Assembly: GCA_024331125.1 (NCBI GenBank) | Contig: JANDJI010000005.1 | Coordinates: 1 to 64,000, forward strand | Source: Nitrospira sp. | GTDB taxonomy: Bacteria > Nitrospirota > Nitrospiria > Nitrospirales > Nitrospiraceae | DNA: 64,000 nucleotides | Direction: 5' to 3' | Part shown: positions 56,184 to 64,000 of the stretch, piece by piece | How positions within the stretch are numbered: position 1 is the first letter of the stretch | Layout of the letters: each line of letters starts with the position of its first letter | Position numbers and translations under genes: made by a program | The notes under the pieces: generated by a model | What the model was told of the DNA's origin: nothing | Database searches by the model: none | What the model saw: the letters and a program-made list of their open reading frames with translations, nothing else

Positions 56184-57653
56184 ATGGGACGCCATAAAAT
56201 CGGCCTGATCATTCCCCACCCCGAGGACCAAAAGTGGGATTCGGTTTGGAAGCTCTTTCGCACACCCAATCTGAATCTCCCCACCCTGGCCGCCTTGATC
56301 CCCGAAGACGAATGGGACATTGAGATTCAGGACGAGTTGGTCGGCCCCATCGATTTTACCCGCGAGTACGATCTGGTCTTTATTACCGTCACGACGGTCG
56401 TGGCCGTTCGAGCCTATGAGGTCGCGCGGCTGTTCCGCGAGCACGGCGCCAAGGTGGTGCTCGGCGGCATTCACCCCTCCACGTTGCCCGACGAGGCGCA
56501 GCGACATGCCGACTCCATCGTGATCGGCGAAGGCGAATTGACGGTGCCGAGGCTGCTTGCGGACTTCAAGAACGGCAAGCTTCAACCCCGTTACACCATG
56601 CCCTATATGGTCGAGCAGTGGGACGAACGGCCGCCTCGATGGGATCTCTTGCCCCAAGGCTACATGTTTCGGCACGCCTTGACCGCCACGCGAGGCTGCA
56701 ACTATCGCTGCTCGTTTTGTTCGATTCACTTGGCGCTCGGAGGAGGGCAGTACGGCTTTCGCAAAAAACCCCCGACCGAGGTGGTCAAGCTGGTCGAACA
56801 AATGTCCGGCCCGATGGTGATGTTCTGGGACGACGATCTGCTCTCCGACCCGGTCTATACGAAAGACCTCTGCGCGGCCTTGAAGCCGCTGGGGAAAAAA
56901 TGGATGAGTCAAATGAGCGCGACCTACATCGCGCACCATCCCGACTTGCTCAAAACGCTCAAGGAAGCCGGCTGTTCGGCGATGTTCATGGGGTTGGAAT
57001 CGATCAATCAGGACTCGTTGAAATCGGTCAACAAACAAAATTCGGCGAAGCTGTACGAAGACATGATCCGCCGCATCCATGACCACGGCATCGATATTCA
57101 CGCGGGCTTCATCTGCGGCCTGGACCATGAAGACGTCTATGATTTCGAACGGACCGCCGAGTGGGCCACCCGCATGGGCCTGGCCGGAGCTCTCTGGCGC
57201 ATCATGACTCCCTATCCCGGCACCAGACAGTTCGCGGAACTCAAGGCGGCCGGTCGCATCTTGACTGAAAACTGGACGATGTACACGGGCGAGCACGTCG
57301 TCTATAAACCGGCCAAGATGACCGTCGAACAGTTGTACTGGGGGCACAAATGGGCCAAGGGGCAGTTTTACTCCTATCGGTCCATCGCGCAACGGGCGAT
57401 CGGCCGGGCCAGGCAAAACGGCGCGCACGAGCTGTTGAACATCACCGGCTGTGGGTTGGGCTATCGTTCCATGTTCCACCTCGCGGCGGACTCGGCGCCG
57501 GTCAACGTGTATCGAGACATGAATCATCTGCCGCCGCAGGAAGAACCGGTGGCGTTTCGATTTCCCTATCCGGCCAAGAACCGATTCAGTTTTGTCACGG
57601 ATCAATGGGATCGGCTGCGGGCCAAGATTCAACCCAGGCCTCGCATCAACTGA
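56184..57653 (+). CDS. B12-binding domain radical SAM protein
   Basis: 489 residues with AAGGAGG at ideal spacing. The N-terminal cobalamin-binding domain covers about 5-130 (GLIIPHPED, LVFITVTTVVAVRAYEVARLF, KVVLGGIHPSTLPDEA). The radical SAM cluster motif is CNYRCSFC, Cys172, Cys176 and Cys179. Glycine-rich GGGQYGFRKKPP follows, and the barrel continues to GLESINQDSLKSVNK. The C-terminal 100 residues are a cap of unknown role. Members methylate or rearrange lipids and other metabolites; the substrate here is unknown. Its last 162 nt are duplicated at 60356-60517. Confidence 0.9.
   Translation: MGRHKIGLIIPHPEDQKWDSVWKLFRTPNLNLPTLAALIPEDEWDIEIQDELVGPIDFTREYDLVFITVTTVVAVRAYEVARLFREHGAKVVLGGIHPSTLPDEAQRHADSIVIGEGELTVPRLLADFKNGKLQPRYTMPYMVEQWDERPPRWDLLPQGYMFRHALTATRGCNYRCSFCSIHLALGGGQYGFRKKPPTEVVKLVEQMSGPMVMFWDDDLLSDPVYTKDLCAALKPLGKKWMSQMSATYIAHHPDLLKTLKEAGCSAMFMGLESINQDSLKSVNKQNSAKLYEDMIRRIHDHGIDIHAGFICGLDHEDVYDFERTAEWATRMGLAGALWRIMTPYPGTRQFAELKAAGRILTENWTMYTGEHVVYKPAKMTVEQLYWGHKWAKGQFYSYRSIAQRAIGRARQNGAHELLNITGCGLGYRSMFHLAADSAPVNVYRDMNHLPPQEEPVAFRFPYPAKNRFSFVTDQWDRLRAKIQPRPRIN
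57492..57653 (+). repeat. 162-bp direct repeat, left copy (3' end of the radical SAM gene)
   Basis: It pairs with 60356-60517. I count 13 mismatches and no gaps, mostly at third codon positions. Homology stops exactly at the stop codon. Confidence 0.9.
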
Positions 57654-57833
57654 CGTATGACGCTGAAGGACTCCTCTGCTGTCCGGTTGATGATGCAAGA
57701 TGACCAGCGAGCCGGTCCATGCCGCGTGAATGTTACCGGAAAGGCTGAGATCTCCGTAGCCCGAGGGCGGAGGCTGGGCAAGGATGATGGTGCCTGTTTT
57801 CTCCGTCACCCGGCCCAGCCGCGTCCGATCCAA
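57654..57833 (-). pseudogene. Probable 5' fragment of a gene truncated at the repeat junction
   Basis: A double ribosome binding site (AGGAGGGAGGAGG) directly follows the stop of the 735-residue gene, and 7 nt later a TTG opens a frame with protein-like composition: TGTIILAQPPPSGYGDLSLSG, then WTGSLVILHHQPDS. After about 60 codons it enters the reverse strand of the radical SAM gene and stays open for another 500 codons. It looks like the first part of a gene whose remainder was lost at the junction. A GTG 24 nt later is another start. No family recognised. Confidence 0.4.
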
Positions 57834-57851
57834 GGTTGGACCTCCTCCCTC

Positions 57852-60059
57852 CTATGAGCCGGAGGGAGGGGTGTAGCTGATCCCGATGAGCTCTTTGTCC
57901 AACGTCCTGCCTGAGCCCAGGCTGTAGCCGTTCGTCACCCGAGGGGTGGCGCTGACACTGAACTCGAAGGCGCAAAAGTTCTTTCCTGAAGGTAGCCAGC
58001 TTCCGCTGTTCGGCTGCAACTCCGCCACAACGTACCTGTCTCCATCGGGTCCCACGGCGTTGAAGGTGCCGAAGAAAAAGTTGCCGTGCGTCGTTTCATT
58101 GTAATCCAAACTGAGCGGCTGAACGGGCGCCGTGGTGTCGCTGACCGGAACATTGGTGTTGGAGCCGCGCACGACGGCGAGACCATAGCTTTGCAGAAAT
58201 CCGCCAGGATGGTCCACTTTGAACCGCACCGTCAGCGCCGCATTTGGCGATGCAAGCTCAAACAGGGCACACTCGCCTGGTGAGACGGCGCCCATCTGCA
58301 CACCTGCGATGTCTCCCGTGACGGGCCGGTTGTCGATGCAAAGCCTGATGGTGTCTTCCGCTCCGGCGACTTTGTCGCCAGTCTCGCTGTAGCCCTCGAT
58401 CTTAAAGTCCACTGAACGGGGGCTCTCACCCGGACCATAGAGAATGACCTCATAAGCGGAGCTGGTCAGTTGTATCTTGCGAAGACGGTGAGTGGCGACC
58501 CACTCCGAATCCGATTCGATGTTGAGGTAAGAAGGAGCGGGTACCTTCGGGCCGCCATCAACCGCAAGGTTCCGAGTGTCAGGGCCGACTCTGGTGCCCT
58601 TATAGTTTGGCAGGCCTATGTCGGCGATCTTGATGTGTCTGTATTCTTCCTGAACAAAAGCCCAGCTTCCACCCGGTTTTCGGAAACGAATCGTGTAGTA
58701 CTTCACACCCGGTCGATCCAGGAAGCAGGCGAACACGTCTAACGTCCCAACCCAAGCGCCTCGCGTGATGATCGGTCCGGTGGGATTGGTTGCGGTGATA
58801 CGGCCGGCTACGTCCAACGCGTTGCCCACTCCAGGGATAGTCCAAATATTGCCGATCGCCTGAATGGCCCGGCCTCCCTGACATGCGGTGGGACCGGGGT
58901 TGAGGACGTTCTCCGGCACACAGAGGTCGATCCGCCTCAGATTGGGGACGTCAGGATAGAGCGCCGACTCATACAATACTCCTGCCGTGCCTCCCGAGAT
59001 GATCTGAACAATGATGTCCGGGCGAAGCTGCGTTGCGACCGCCGGTCCACCTGCCACGATATCCATGGTCTCGGCTGCAAGGTCCTCCAGGGTCTGGGTA
59101 AAGCGGAAGATGTAGTTGCCCTGCTCGTCCGTGACAGCCAAGCCCAGCACCTGCCGGGCGCCGGCGCCCGTGTAAGGCCCCCCGGCCAGCTCGGCGGCCG
59201 TTCTGTCATATTCCAAAAAACGAAGGAGGAGACCGGGCTGAACCTTGGAAGAGCATCCGATCCTGAGGGTATCCCTTAGTTTGGCAATCTGCATCGCATG
59301 GGGTGCAATCCGCCCTACGCTCAACGCGCCAATCTCCATGCGCTCCGCCCGAATCTGAACCTGAGCGGATAAAGCGTGCGTCAATGTCTCTTTCTGCGGA
59401 GACGTCGAGGCTTCAACCGTCTCCTTTGCCGGCACATTTATGATCCGAGACACATTGGATAGAGAAGTCCCCATGGGAATAGCCATAGGTATGAAGGGGG
59501 CGGGATCCGGTTCAGGCCTGGGCGGACGGATGACGCCTGGGCGCTCCAAGTACTCACGGATCCGTTCCGGATAAAGGTCCTCCAGCACCTTGCGCACCGC
59601 TGCGTGTTTAAGCGCTTCTTTGAGTAAAATCGGGCTGTCGATGACTGCCCAGGGGAACGGATAACAGGGATTGAAGAGACAGAGACCGGAATAGGACTTC
59701 ACGTTGCCGTAAAGTACGTATTCAGAAGGACTGAACGGCATGGAACAGCCCAGGATCAGGTCGTCGTAATCAAGATCGTTCCCCGAATCGTTCGACTGGA
59801 TGTCGAACCGAACCTGCCCGGCTGACAAGATTGGGAATGTGATTCGTTCCGCGGATGGCACCCAGGCCGCTGAACTCGTCGGCCGATGCTGGACCGTGAT
59901 CGACCACTGGTCGCCCGTGACAACAACGGGCGCCGTTGTCGTTTCTCCCGGATAGGTACCGTTACCCGTCGTGGCACCGGCGATGATGAAGCGTTGTGCA
60001 AACGCCGCACTTTTGCTCTTGACCCCGACTGTCCACGTTCCTTGCATGGTGATGGCCAT
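57852..60059 (-). CDS. Protein of unknown function, 735 residues
   Basis: It has AAAGGAGGG 7 nt before the ATG. There is no signal peptide or membrane helix. Residues 1-105 look like a beta sandwich (MQGTWTVGVKSKSA, ITVQHRPTSSAAWVPS, ending DLDYDDLILGC). A Pro-rich hinge lies near 165-200 (RPPRPEPDPAPFIP). The rest is beta-rich with repeated short strands, GVKYYTIRFRKPGGSWAFVQEEY and CALFELASPNAALTVRFKVDHPGG among them. I do not recognise it. It is oriented against its neighbours and is bounded by the 162-bp repeats, so it was probably gained by rearrangement. A structural, adhesive or hydrolytic role would be a guess. Confidence 0.6.
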   Translation of the reverse strand: MAITMQGTWTVGVKSKSAAFAQRFIIAGATTGNGTYPGETTTAPVVVTGDQWSITVQHRPTSSAAWVPSAERITFPILSAGQVRFDIQSNDSGNDLDYDDLILGCSMPFSPSEYVLYGNVKSYSGLCLFNPCYPFPWAVIDSPILLKEALKHAAVRKVLEDLYPERIREYLERPGVIRPPRPEPDPAPFIPMAIPMGTSLSNVSRIINVPAKETVEASTSPQKETLTHALSAQVQIRAERMEIGALSVGRIAPHAMQIAKLRDTLRIGCSSKVQPGLLLRFLEYDRTAAELAGGPYTGAGARQVLGLAVTDEQGNYIFRFTQTLEDLAAETMDIVAGGPAVATQLRPDIIVQIISGGTAGVLYESALYPDVPNLRRIDLCVPENVLNPGPTACQGGRAIQAIGNIWTIPGVGNALDVAGRITATNPTGPIITRGAWVGTLDVFACFLDRPGVKYYTIRFRKPGGSWAFVQEEYRHIKIADIGLPNYKGTRVGPDTRNLAVDGGPKVPAPSYLNIESDSEWVATHRLRKIQLTSSAYEVILYGPGESPRSVDFKIEGYSETGDKVAGAEDTIRLCIDNRPVTGDIAGVQMGAVSPGECALFELASPNAALTVRFKVDHPGGFLQSYGLAVVRGSNTNVPVSDTTAPVQPLSLDYNETTHGNFFFGTFNAVGPDGDRYVVAELQPNSGSWLPSGKNFCAFEFSVSATPRVTNGYSLGSGRTLDKELIGISYTPPSGS

Positions 60060-60355
60060 AAATCATCCCTCCTTTTACTGTTTACAAGATTGATCGGACT
60101 ACGGTCGTTCCCGAATCAATGTCGATTTTCGAAAAATCGCTTCCCATTATAGGTTTGCTATAGATGAAAGTACATACAGATTCTCTCTTTACTTAAAGAG
60201 CCGTATGCGCCGGCAACCACTTTGAGAAAAAGATGCTCAACGTAAATACGCCGTTCGATTGCGATGAGAGCTGAAATGAAGATTGACTTGCGGTTGTGTG
60301 GCTTGAAATCATCACGAAGACATGAAGACCCCCATGAGCCTTTCCGCCGATCAAT
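60060..60355. other. Upstream region of the 735-residue gene and right junction
   Basis: 296 nt, noticeably A+T-richer than the flanks. It carries the ribosome binding site of the minus-strand gene. Two small hairpins are visible, CGATTTT-CGA-AAAATCG near 60122 and CTCTTT-ACTT-AAAGAG at 60185-60200. Minus-strand frames of 63 and 77 codons here run into the antisense of the repeat and are not called. Confidence 0.5.
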
Positions 60356-60517
60356 TCGGCGCCGGTCAATGTGTATCGAGACATGAACCATCTGCCGCCG
60401 CAGGAAGAGCCGGTGGCGTTTCGGTTCCCCTATCCGTCAAAGGGGCGATTCAGTTTGGTCACGGATCAATGGGATCGGCTGCGGGGCAAGATTCAACCCA
60501 GGCCTCGGATCAACTGA
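60356..60517 (+). pseudogene. 162-bp direct repeat, right copy: 3' remnant of a radical SAM gene
   Basis: In frame it reads SAPVNVYRDMNHLPPQEEP and continues to the stop, as in the intact gene, with PAKNRFSFV changed to PSKGRFSLV. The synonymous pattern shows it diverged as a gene before being cut. No start or upstream part remains. Confidence 0.88.
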
Positions 60518-60522
60518 GGCGC

Positions 60523-60945
60523 ATGCTTGCGGGCGTCATGCCGGTGATCGGGCTCGCGGCAATAGTCCTGGCCGTCGCGCCGGCCCGCGCGGAGTGGACG
60601 TTGCTGGACCATCGGTATCAGGAGCCGGGGTTTCGGATGGTCTCTGTCGATCGTGACTCGATCAAGCAAGGGGATGGACTGGGGACCGTTTCCGTGTTGA
60701 TTGACTGGACCATGATGCAAGGCGGGCGATCGCCGACCAGATTTTATTCGACCGTTGCGCGAAAACAAGTGGACTGTCCGAACAAACTTGTGCGACTGAC
60801 GGCATTTGCGGATTATCACGGGCGCAGAGGCACCGGGAAACGAGTGGCCTATGGTGAACGAGAAGGACCATGGCGTCCGGTAGAGCCCGGCAGCATGAAC
60901 GAGGGAATCTGGATCTTGGTGTGCGGACAGGGTGCTCCAAAGTAG
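60523..60945 (+). CDS. Surface-adhesin-E-like periplasmic protein
   Basis: 140 residues from the ATG at 60523, with GAGG in the stop region of the repeat; ATG at 60538 is also possible. A signal peptide (VIGLAAIVLAVAPARA) ends at AEW. The mature part follows the protein-E-like pattern: EWTLLDHRY, VSVDRDSIKQGDGLGTVSVLIDW, a dCPNKLV Cys in the middle, and GPWRPVEPGSMNEGIWILVCG at the end, with the two cysteines likely disulfide-linked. Function is not known outside pathogens, where the family binds host proteins. The longer frame upstream reads through the repeat out of frame and is not used. Confidence 0.75.
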   Translation: MLAGVMPVIGLAAIVLAVAPARAEWTLLDHRYQEPGFRMVSVDRDSIKQGDGLGTVSVLIDWTMMQGGRSPTRFYSTVARKQVDCPNKLVRLTAFADYHGRRGTGKRVAYGEREGPWRPVEPGSMNEGIWILVCGQGAPK

Positions 60946-61102
60946 GGCCCGTAGAGCCAGACCCGTTCGAGTTTCCATTCAAGCTCTGTCACAACACCGC
61001 CCTGCGAGATTATCTTGCAACAGCCAGGCGGCTCTTTCACAATAGGCCAGTCCGAGAGAAACCACGAAGCCCTCGTAGTCAACGCCGACAGAAAGGTTCC
61101 CA

Positions 61103-61966
61103 ATGACCGATTCATCCGTTCCCATCCAAGCAGCGCAGCCGTTTCGGCGGATTTTTCACCCAACGGATTTCTCCATCGACAGCCATACCGCCCTATTGCA
61201 TGCCGTGAAACTCGCACTCGCGGTCAGGGGTGAATTATCCGTCATGCACGTCGATCCGGACGTGACCCGCGAGGATTACGAGGATTTTCCTCGGATCACT
61301 CCGATTCTTAAACGATGGAAGGTGCTTCCGTCCAATGCCGGTGAAGAGGACATGGCACGGTCGGGACTGACCGTGAGAAAGGTCCGCGCCGTTGCAAACA
61401 ACCCGACCGAAGCCCTGCTGGGGCATTTATCCGACGATCTAGCCGACCTGCTCGTCATGACGACGCATCAATATGACGGTCTTGATCGCTGGCAACATCG
61501 GACGGTGGCCGAACCGGTCGCACGAGGGAGCCGCATCCCGACCCTGTTTGTGCCGGCACACGTCGAAGGATTCGTCTCCAAAGAAACGGGAACCGTTTCA
61601 CTTCGCCGCGTCTTAATCCCGGTCCATGAACAACCCAATCCCCAGGCGGCCGTCGATCTGACGGCGCAGTTGGCCGACCTGTTGGGGTGCGAGCGAATAA
61701 CAGGGCTCCTCATCCATGTCGGCAAGCCCGAGACGGCGCCGGACCTCACCTACCCGATGCGGAAGGGGCTCGTGTGGCGTTCCATGATTTGTCACGGAGA
61801 CGTCGTGGACGTGATCCTTGGAATGGGAGAAGACTTCGACGTGGATTTGATCGTCATGGTCACGAGCGGGCACGATTCGTTGCTGGACATGTTGCGTGGG
61901 AGTACGACGGAACGGGTCTTGCGCGGCGCTCGTTGTCCTCTGCTGGCGATTCCGGCCGCTCGTTAA
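61103..61966 (+). CDS. Tandem universal stress protein
   Basis: 287 residues with AAAGG before the ATG. Two UspA domains occur. The first (15-150) starts RRIFHPTDFSIDSHTALLHAVKLA and ends GSRIPTLFVP. The second (165-287) starts LRRVLIPVHEQPNPQAAVDLTAQLA and has GSTTERVLRGARCPLLAIP, close to the ATP-binding GxxSxxxxxxxxxPVLVV end. Usp proteins bind nucleotides and help survival under stress; no specific role can be read. Its TAA overlaps the convergent lhr stop within TTAA. Confidence 0.92.
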   Translation: MTDSSVPIQAAQPFRRIFHPTDFSIDSHTALLHAVKLALAVRGELSVMHVDPDVTREDYEDFPRITPILKRWKVLPSNAGEEDMARSGLTVRKVRAVANNPTEALLGHLSDDLADLLVMTTHQYDGLDRWQHRTVAEPVARGSRIPTLFVPAHVEGFVSKETGTVSLRRVLIPVHEQPNPQAAVDLTAQLADLLGCERITGLLIHVGKPETAPDLTYPMRKGLVWRSMICHGDVVDVILGMGEDFDVDLIVMVTSGHDSLLDMLRGSTTERVLRGARCPLLAIPAAR

Positions 61967-64000
61967 ATCGGCACCGCCGTCCCTCGCTTGTTTGACCGTT
62001 GCCGCTCTCCTCCGGTGATGACACGATCCACGATTCCGTTTCGCAGAATGACGAAATTCGTCGTTATGGCCGGAACGCGCGGACCGGGGAGAATGATTCC
62101 GGTCAGGTTGAGGGGATCGCAGGCCGACAGTTTAATTTCCCGCCCTTCATCGTCTCCCCCCTTTCGAAGTGCCCGTACACTCTCGACCGCCTCCGGCAAC
62201 GCAAACTGCTCGCCGACAAAACCGGTGACAAATCTCCCGCCGCGAATCTCCCCCGCCATTTCCATGCGACGATATTGAACGAGCAGATCCCGCCAGGGGA
62301 GCGCCAGCGAGTCACGAATCAAGAGATCGCGAAACACCACCCCATAGCGCCGCAACAACCGGCGGGCGACGGACTCAATCACAGTGACCCCTTTCTGAAT
62401 GTCGAGCCACGATTCGCCCGCCGATCCAGACCATCGGTCTCTCAGCCCTTGGCCATCGATTGTCACAGGACCTAGGTACATCGACCGCAACAGAGCCCAC
62501 CTCCCGCTCGCGTGACGAGGACGATGACCTCTCGCTCGTCCCTCGCCCCGTCGCCGATGCGGATCGATCAAGGCGCGCAGGTTGTCGAACCCGTCGGCCG
62601 TGGCGAGCCCGGCAGCCACCAATTCCCACAACCCCTGTTCCACCTCGCTGGGGAGGGCGCCGGTCGCCCGAACCAAGTCACCAAAAAAACAGGCCCCTTC
62701 CTTGTGGAGCACAGTCATGATGGCTCGGCCTACCTCACTGAGCCCATTAGTGGGGCGCCCCCCTGCTGGATCTCTCGTACCCTGCACGGCCGCCAGCAGC
62801 CAATCTCCCTCTTCACGGGGAAAGAGGCTGATCGGCGTGGCGCTGGTTGACACGATGCCGCGAGTTCGCCGGCCTCCAGTGGTCGCGTCAAGACCGGACA
62901 AAAGTCTGTCATGAAGAGAAAGACGCCCCCATCCGACGGAGCCGCTCAAACAGAGTCGATCCAACCACTCCGGTTCATATCGCGCCAGTCGCACGCGCAA
63001 GAGGTGTGACTCCCACACAGAGGCCGGCGCTTCAAAACCCGCCAGTTGCCCGATAATCTCTGCCAGTCCCGATTCGCCGTGGAGACGAGCCGACGGAACG
63101 ACATGGTGCCATCGCAACAAGAATCGCATGAAGTCCGCCGCCGTGACAGGCTCGATTTCCCGCCGCAGTCGCCCTACCGTCAGGCGATGGATGCGAGCCA
63201 AGAGACGACGATGACACCATTCGACGGCTCGAACACCGTTGGATGACGAGGACCGAAATGATCCGCGGAGCACCTGCCCCGACTGCTCTAGACGGACCAT
63301 GGCCTGTTCCACCGGTCTGGCCGCAAAGCCAAGCTTCCCCGCCAACTCCTCGACCGTTGTCGGGCCGGCGCTTTCCATCCAGCCCAAAACGATGGCATCC
63401 AACACCGTTTCGTCCTGCCCGGCCAACCATCGGTCGATCCGATCTCGATTCTCAGCCGCCACCCAGGCGGTCACTCCAGACAGCACGAGCGAAGACGCCG
63501 GTGGGCCCAGCCGAAGGATACGACATGATGTGAGCAAATCAGAGACATAGGGCATCCACTCGGCAGGAATCGGCTCCGGCAGCCAGACCAATGTCAGGAG
63601 GGCATCGTGAAGTTCGTCTTCATCTCGCACGACAGGCCAAGATTCCTGCATCACCAGTTCGATGGCTGATGGATCGAGTGCGCCGATCGCTCCGGCCAAA
63701 TCTGGTGGCAGGGTCCGCCTGAGTTCCACAGCGCGAGCCCGCCGCTCTTCCAACGGCGCGTCATCGAGAAACGCATAGGGGTTGGCATTCAAGATCTCGT
63801 GCGAAAAGGGCGACGGAACCGGGGTATCCACCGCCACGCACCGGATAGTGCCCCGTTCGATTCGTTGGAGGATGGTTTGCAACCCCTCCAGATCCATGGC
63901 ATCCGTGAGGCAATCCTTGAAGGTCTCTCGAACCAGCGGGTGATCGGGAATCTGCCTGGTTCGTTCGCCGACCATGTTGTCCTGGCAGGCCAGCGCATCG
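61963..64000 (-). CDS. lhr: ATP-dependent helicase Lhr, C-terminal part (5' end outside window)
   Basis: The frame stays open to the right edge, about 679 codons; the ATG at 63975 is internal. Sequences such as QIPDHPLVRETFKDCLTDAMDLEGLQ, HEILNANPYAFLDDAPLEERRARAVELRR and the later winged-helix regions belong to the extended C-terminal half of Lhr-type helicases. That half includes the DEAD/H-associated domain and a crosslink-type C-terminal domain of about 500 residues. The helicase motor domains lie beyond the window. Lhr translocates 3' to 5' on single-stranded DNA and is linked to DNA repair. Confidence 0.85.
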   Translation of the reverse strand, partial: DALACQDNMVGERTRQIPDHPLVRETFKDCLTDAMDLEGLQTILQRIERGTIRCVAVDTPVPSPFSHEILNANPYAFLDDAPLEERRARAVELRRTLPPDLAGAIGALDPSAIELVMQESWPVVRDEDELHDALLTLVWLPEPIPAEWMPYVSDLLTSCRILRLGPPASSLVLSGVTAWVAAENRDRIDRWLAGQDETVLDAIVLGWMESAGPTTVEELAGKLGFAARPVEQAMVRLEQSGQVLRGSFRSSSSNGVRAVEWCHRRLLARIHRLTVGRLRREIEPVTAADFMRFLLRWHHVVPSARLHGESGLAEIIGQLAGFEAPASVWESHLLRVRLARYEPEWLDRLCLSGSVGWGRLSLHDRLLSGLDATTGGRRTRGIVSTSATPISLFPREEGDWLLAAVQGTRDPAGGRPTNGLSEVGRAIMTVLHKEGACFFGDLVRATGALPSEVEQGLWELVAAGLATADGFDNLRALIDPHRRRGEGRARGHRPRHASGRWALLRSMYLGPVTIDGQGLRDRWSGSAGESWLDIQKGVTVIESVARRLLRRYGVVFRDLLIRDSLALPWRDLLVQYRRMEMAGEIRGGRFVTGFVGEQFALPEAVESVRALRKGGDDEGREIKLSACDPLNLTGIILPGPRVPAITTNFVILRNGIVDRVITGGERQRSNKRGTAVPI

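Noticed and set aside
56154..57833. 559-codon open frame on the minus strand across the radical SAM gene
   Set aside because: Beyond its first 60 codons it is the antisense of a well-supported gene; long antisense openings are common at this base composition.
60193..60391. 63- and 77-codon minus-strand frames right of the 735-residue gene
   Set aside because: Partly antisense to the repeat copy and without ribosome binding sites.

Overview
The window is ordinary-looking bacterial chromosome, about 58-60 % G+C by eye, dense in genes on both strands, with AGGAGG-type ribosome binding sites. The gene set is that of a free-living Gram-negative bacterium: lipoproteins, an outer-membrane barrel, HtrA, a lytic transglycosylase, type IV pili with PilT/PilU, a haem-c protein and a Tat-exported dioxygenase. 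It fits the phylum Nitrospirota, probably a Nitrospira-like organism. That placement is inferred from overall protein style and gene neighbourhoods, not from a marker gene. I saw no tRNA, rRNA, CRISPR array or transposase gene.

Layout. 0-9 kb: the end of a SigZ-like sigma factor, a BaiN/YhiN-type flavoprotein, a coiled-coil envelope protein, a ferritin-like protein, accA, dnaE, a glycosyltransferase and an RsbRD-N-like sensor protein with its terminator. 9.5-18 kb: a lipase-like hydrolase, purH, purD and sua5, a small coiled-coil lipoprotein, an FmdB zinc ribbon, and the translationally coupled trio rsmD-coaD-aspartate aminotransferase. 18-28.5 kb: a 57-codon zinc-ribbon gene, radC, an EF-G paralogue with altered GTPase motifs, htrA with an RCK-C protein, a TtuA-like tRNA thiolase with a DnaJ-like protein, a Spy-like protein and ilvD.

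28.6-38 kb is the most accessory-looking part. A secreted TIM-barrel-like protein is followed by a polysaccharide deacetylase that is broken by a stop codon and a frameshift. Then comes a pilA-pilG-pilH-pilI-like block: pilin, membrane protein, ABC ATPase and permease. Next are a nucleotidyltransferase/small-protein pair with a 16-bp palindrome at its start, and a hicBA module whose hicA toxin gene carries a 2-nt insertion. 38-51 kb returns to housekeeping: a TPR protein, dnaB, hisZ, serA, a class V aminotransferase, a MltD-like transglycosylase, a YfgM-like protein, bioF, and pilT-pilU. 51-56 kb: a membrane-anchored cytochrome c, an outer-membrane barrel, a Slp-type lipoprotein, a Tat-exported intradiol dioxygenase and pyruvate kinase.

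56-61 kb holds the clearest rearrangement. The last 162 nt of a B12-binding radical SAM gene recur 2.86 kb downstream as an isolated fragment. Between the copies, on the opposite strand, lie a 735-residue protein I do not recognise and what looks like the start of a second gene that is cut off at the junction. The window ends with a surface-adhesin-E-like protein, a tandem UspA protein and the C-terminal part of helicase Lhr, which runs off the end.

Gene cooperation: pilA, the pilG/H/I-like genes, pilT and pilU together imply retractile type IV pili. serA and the class V aminotransferase serve serine metabolism; purH and purD serve purine synthesis; hisZ serves histidine synthesis; ilvD, bioF and coaD serve branched-chain amino acid, biotin and CoA synthesis.
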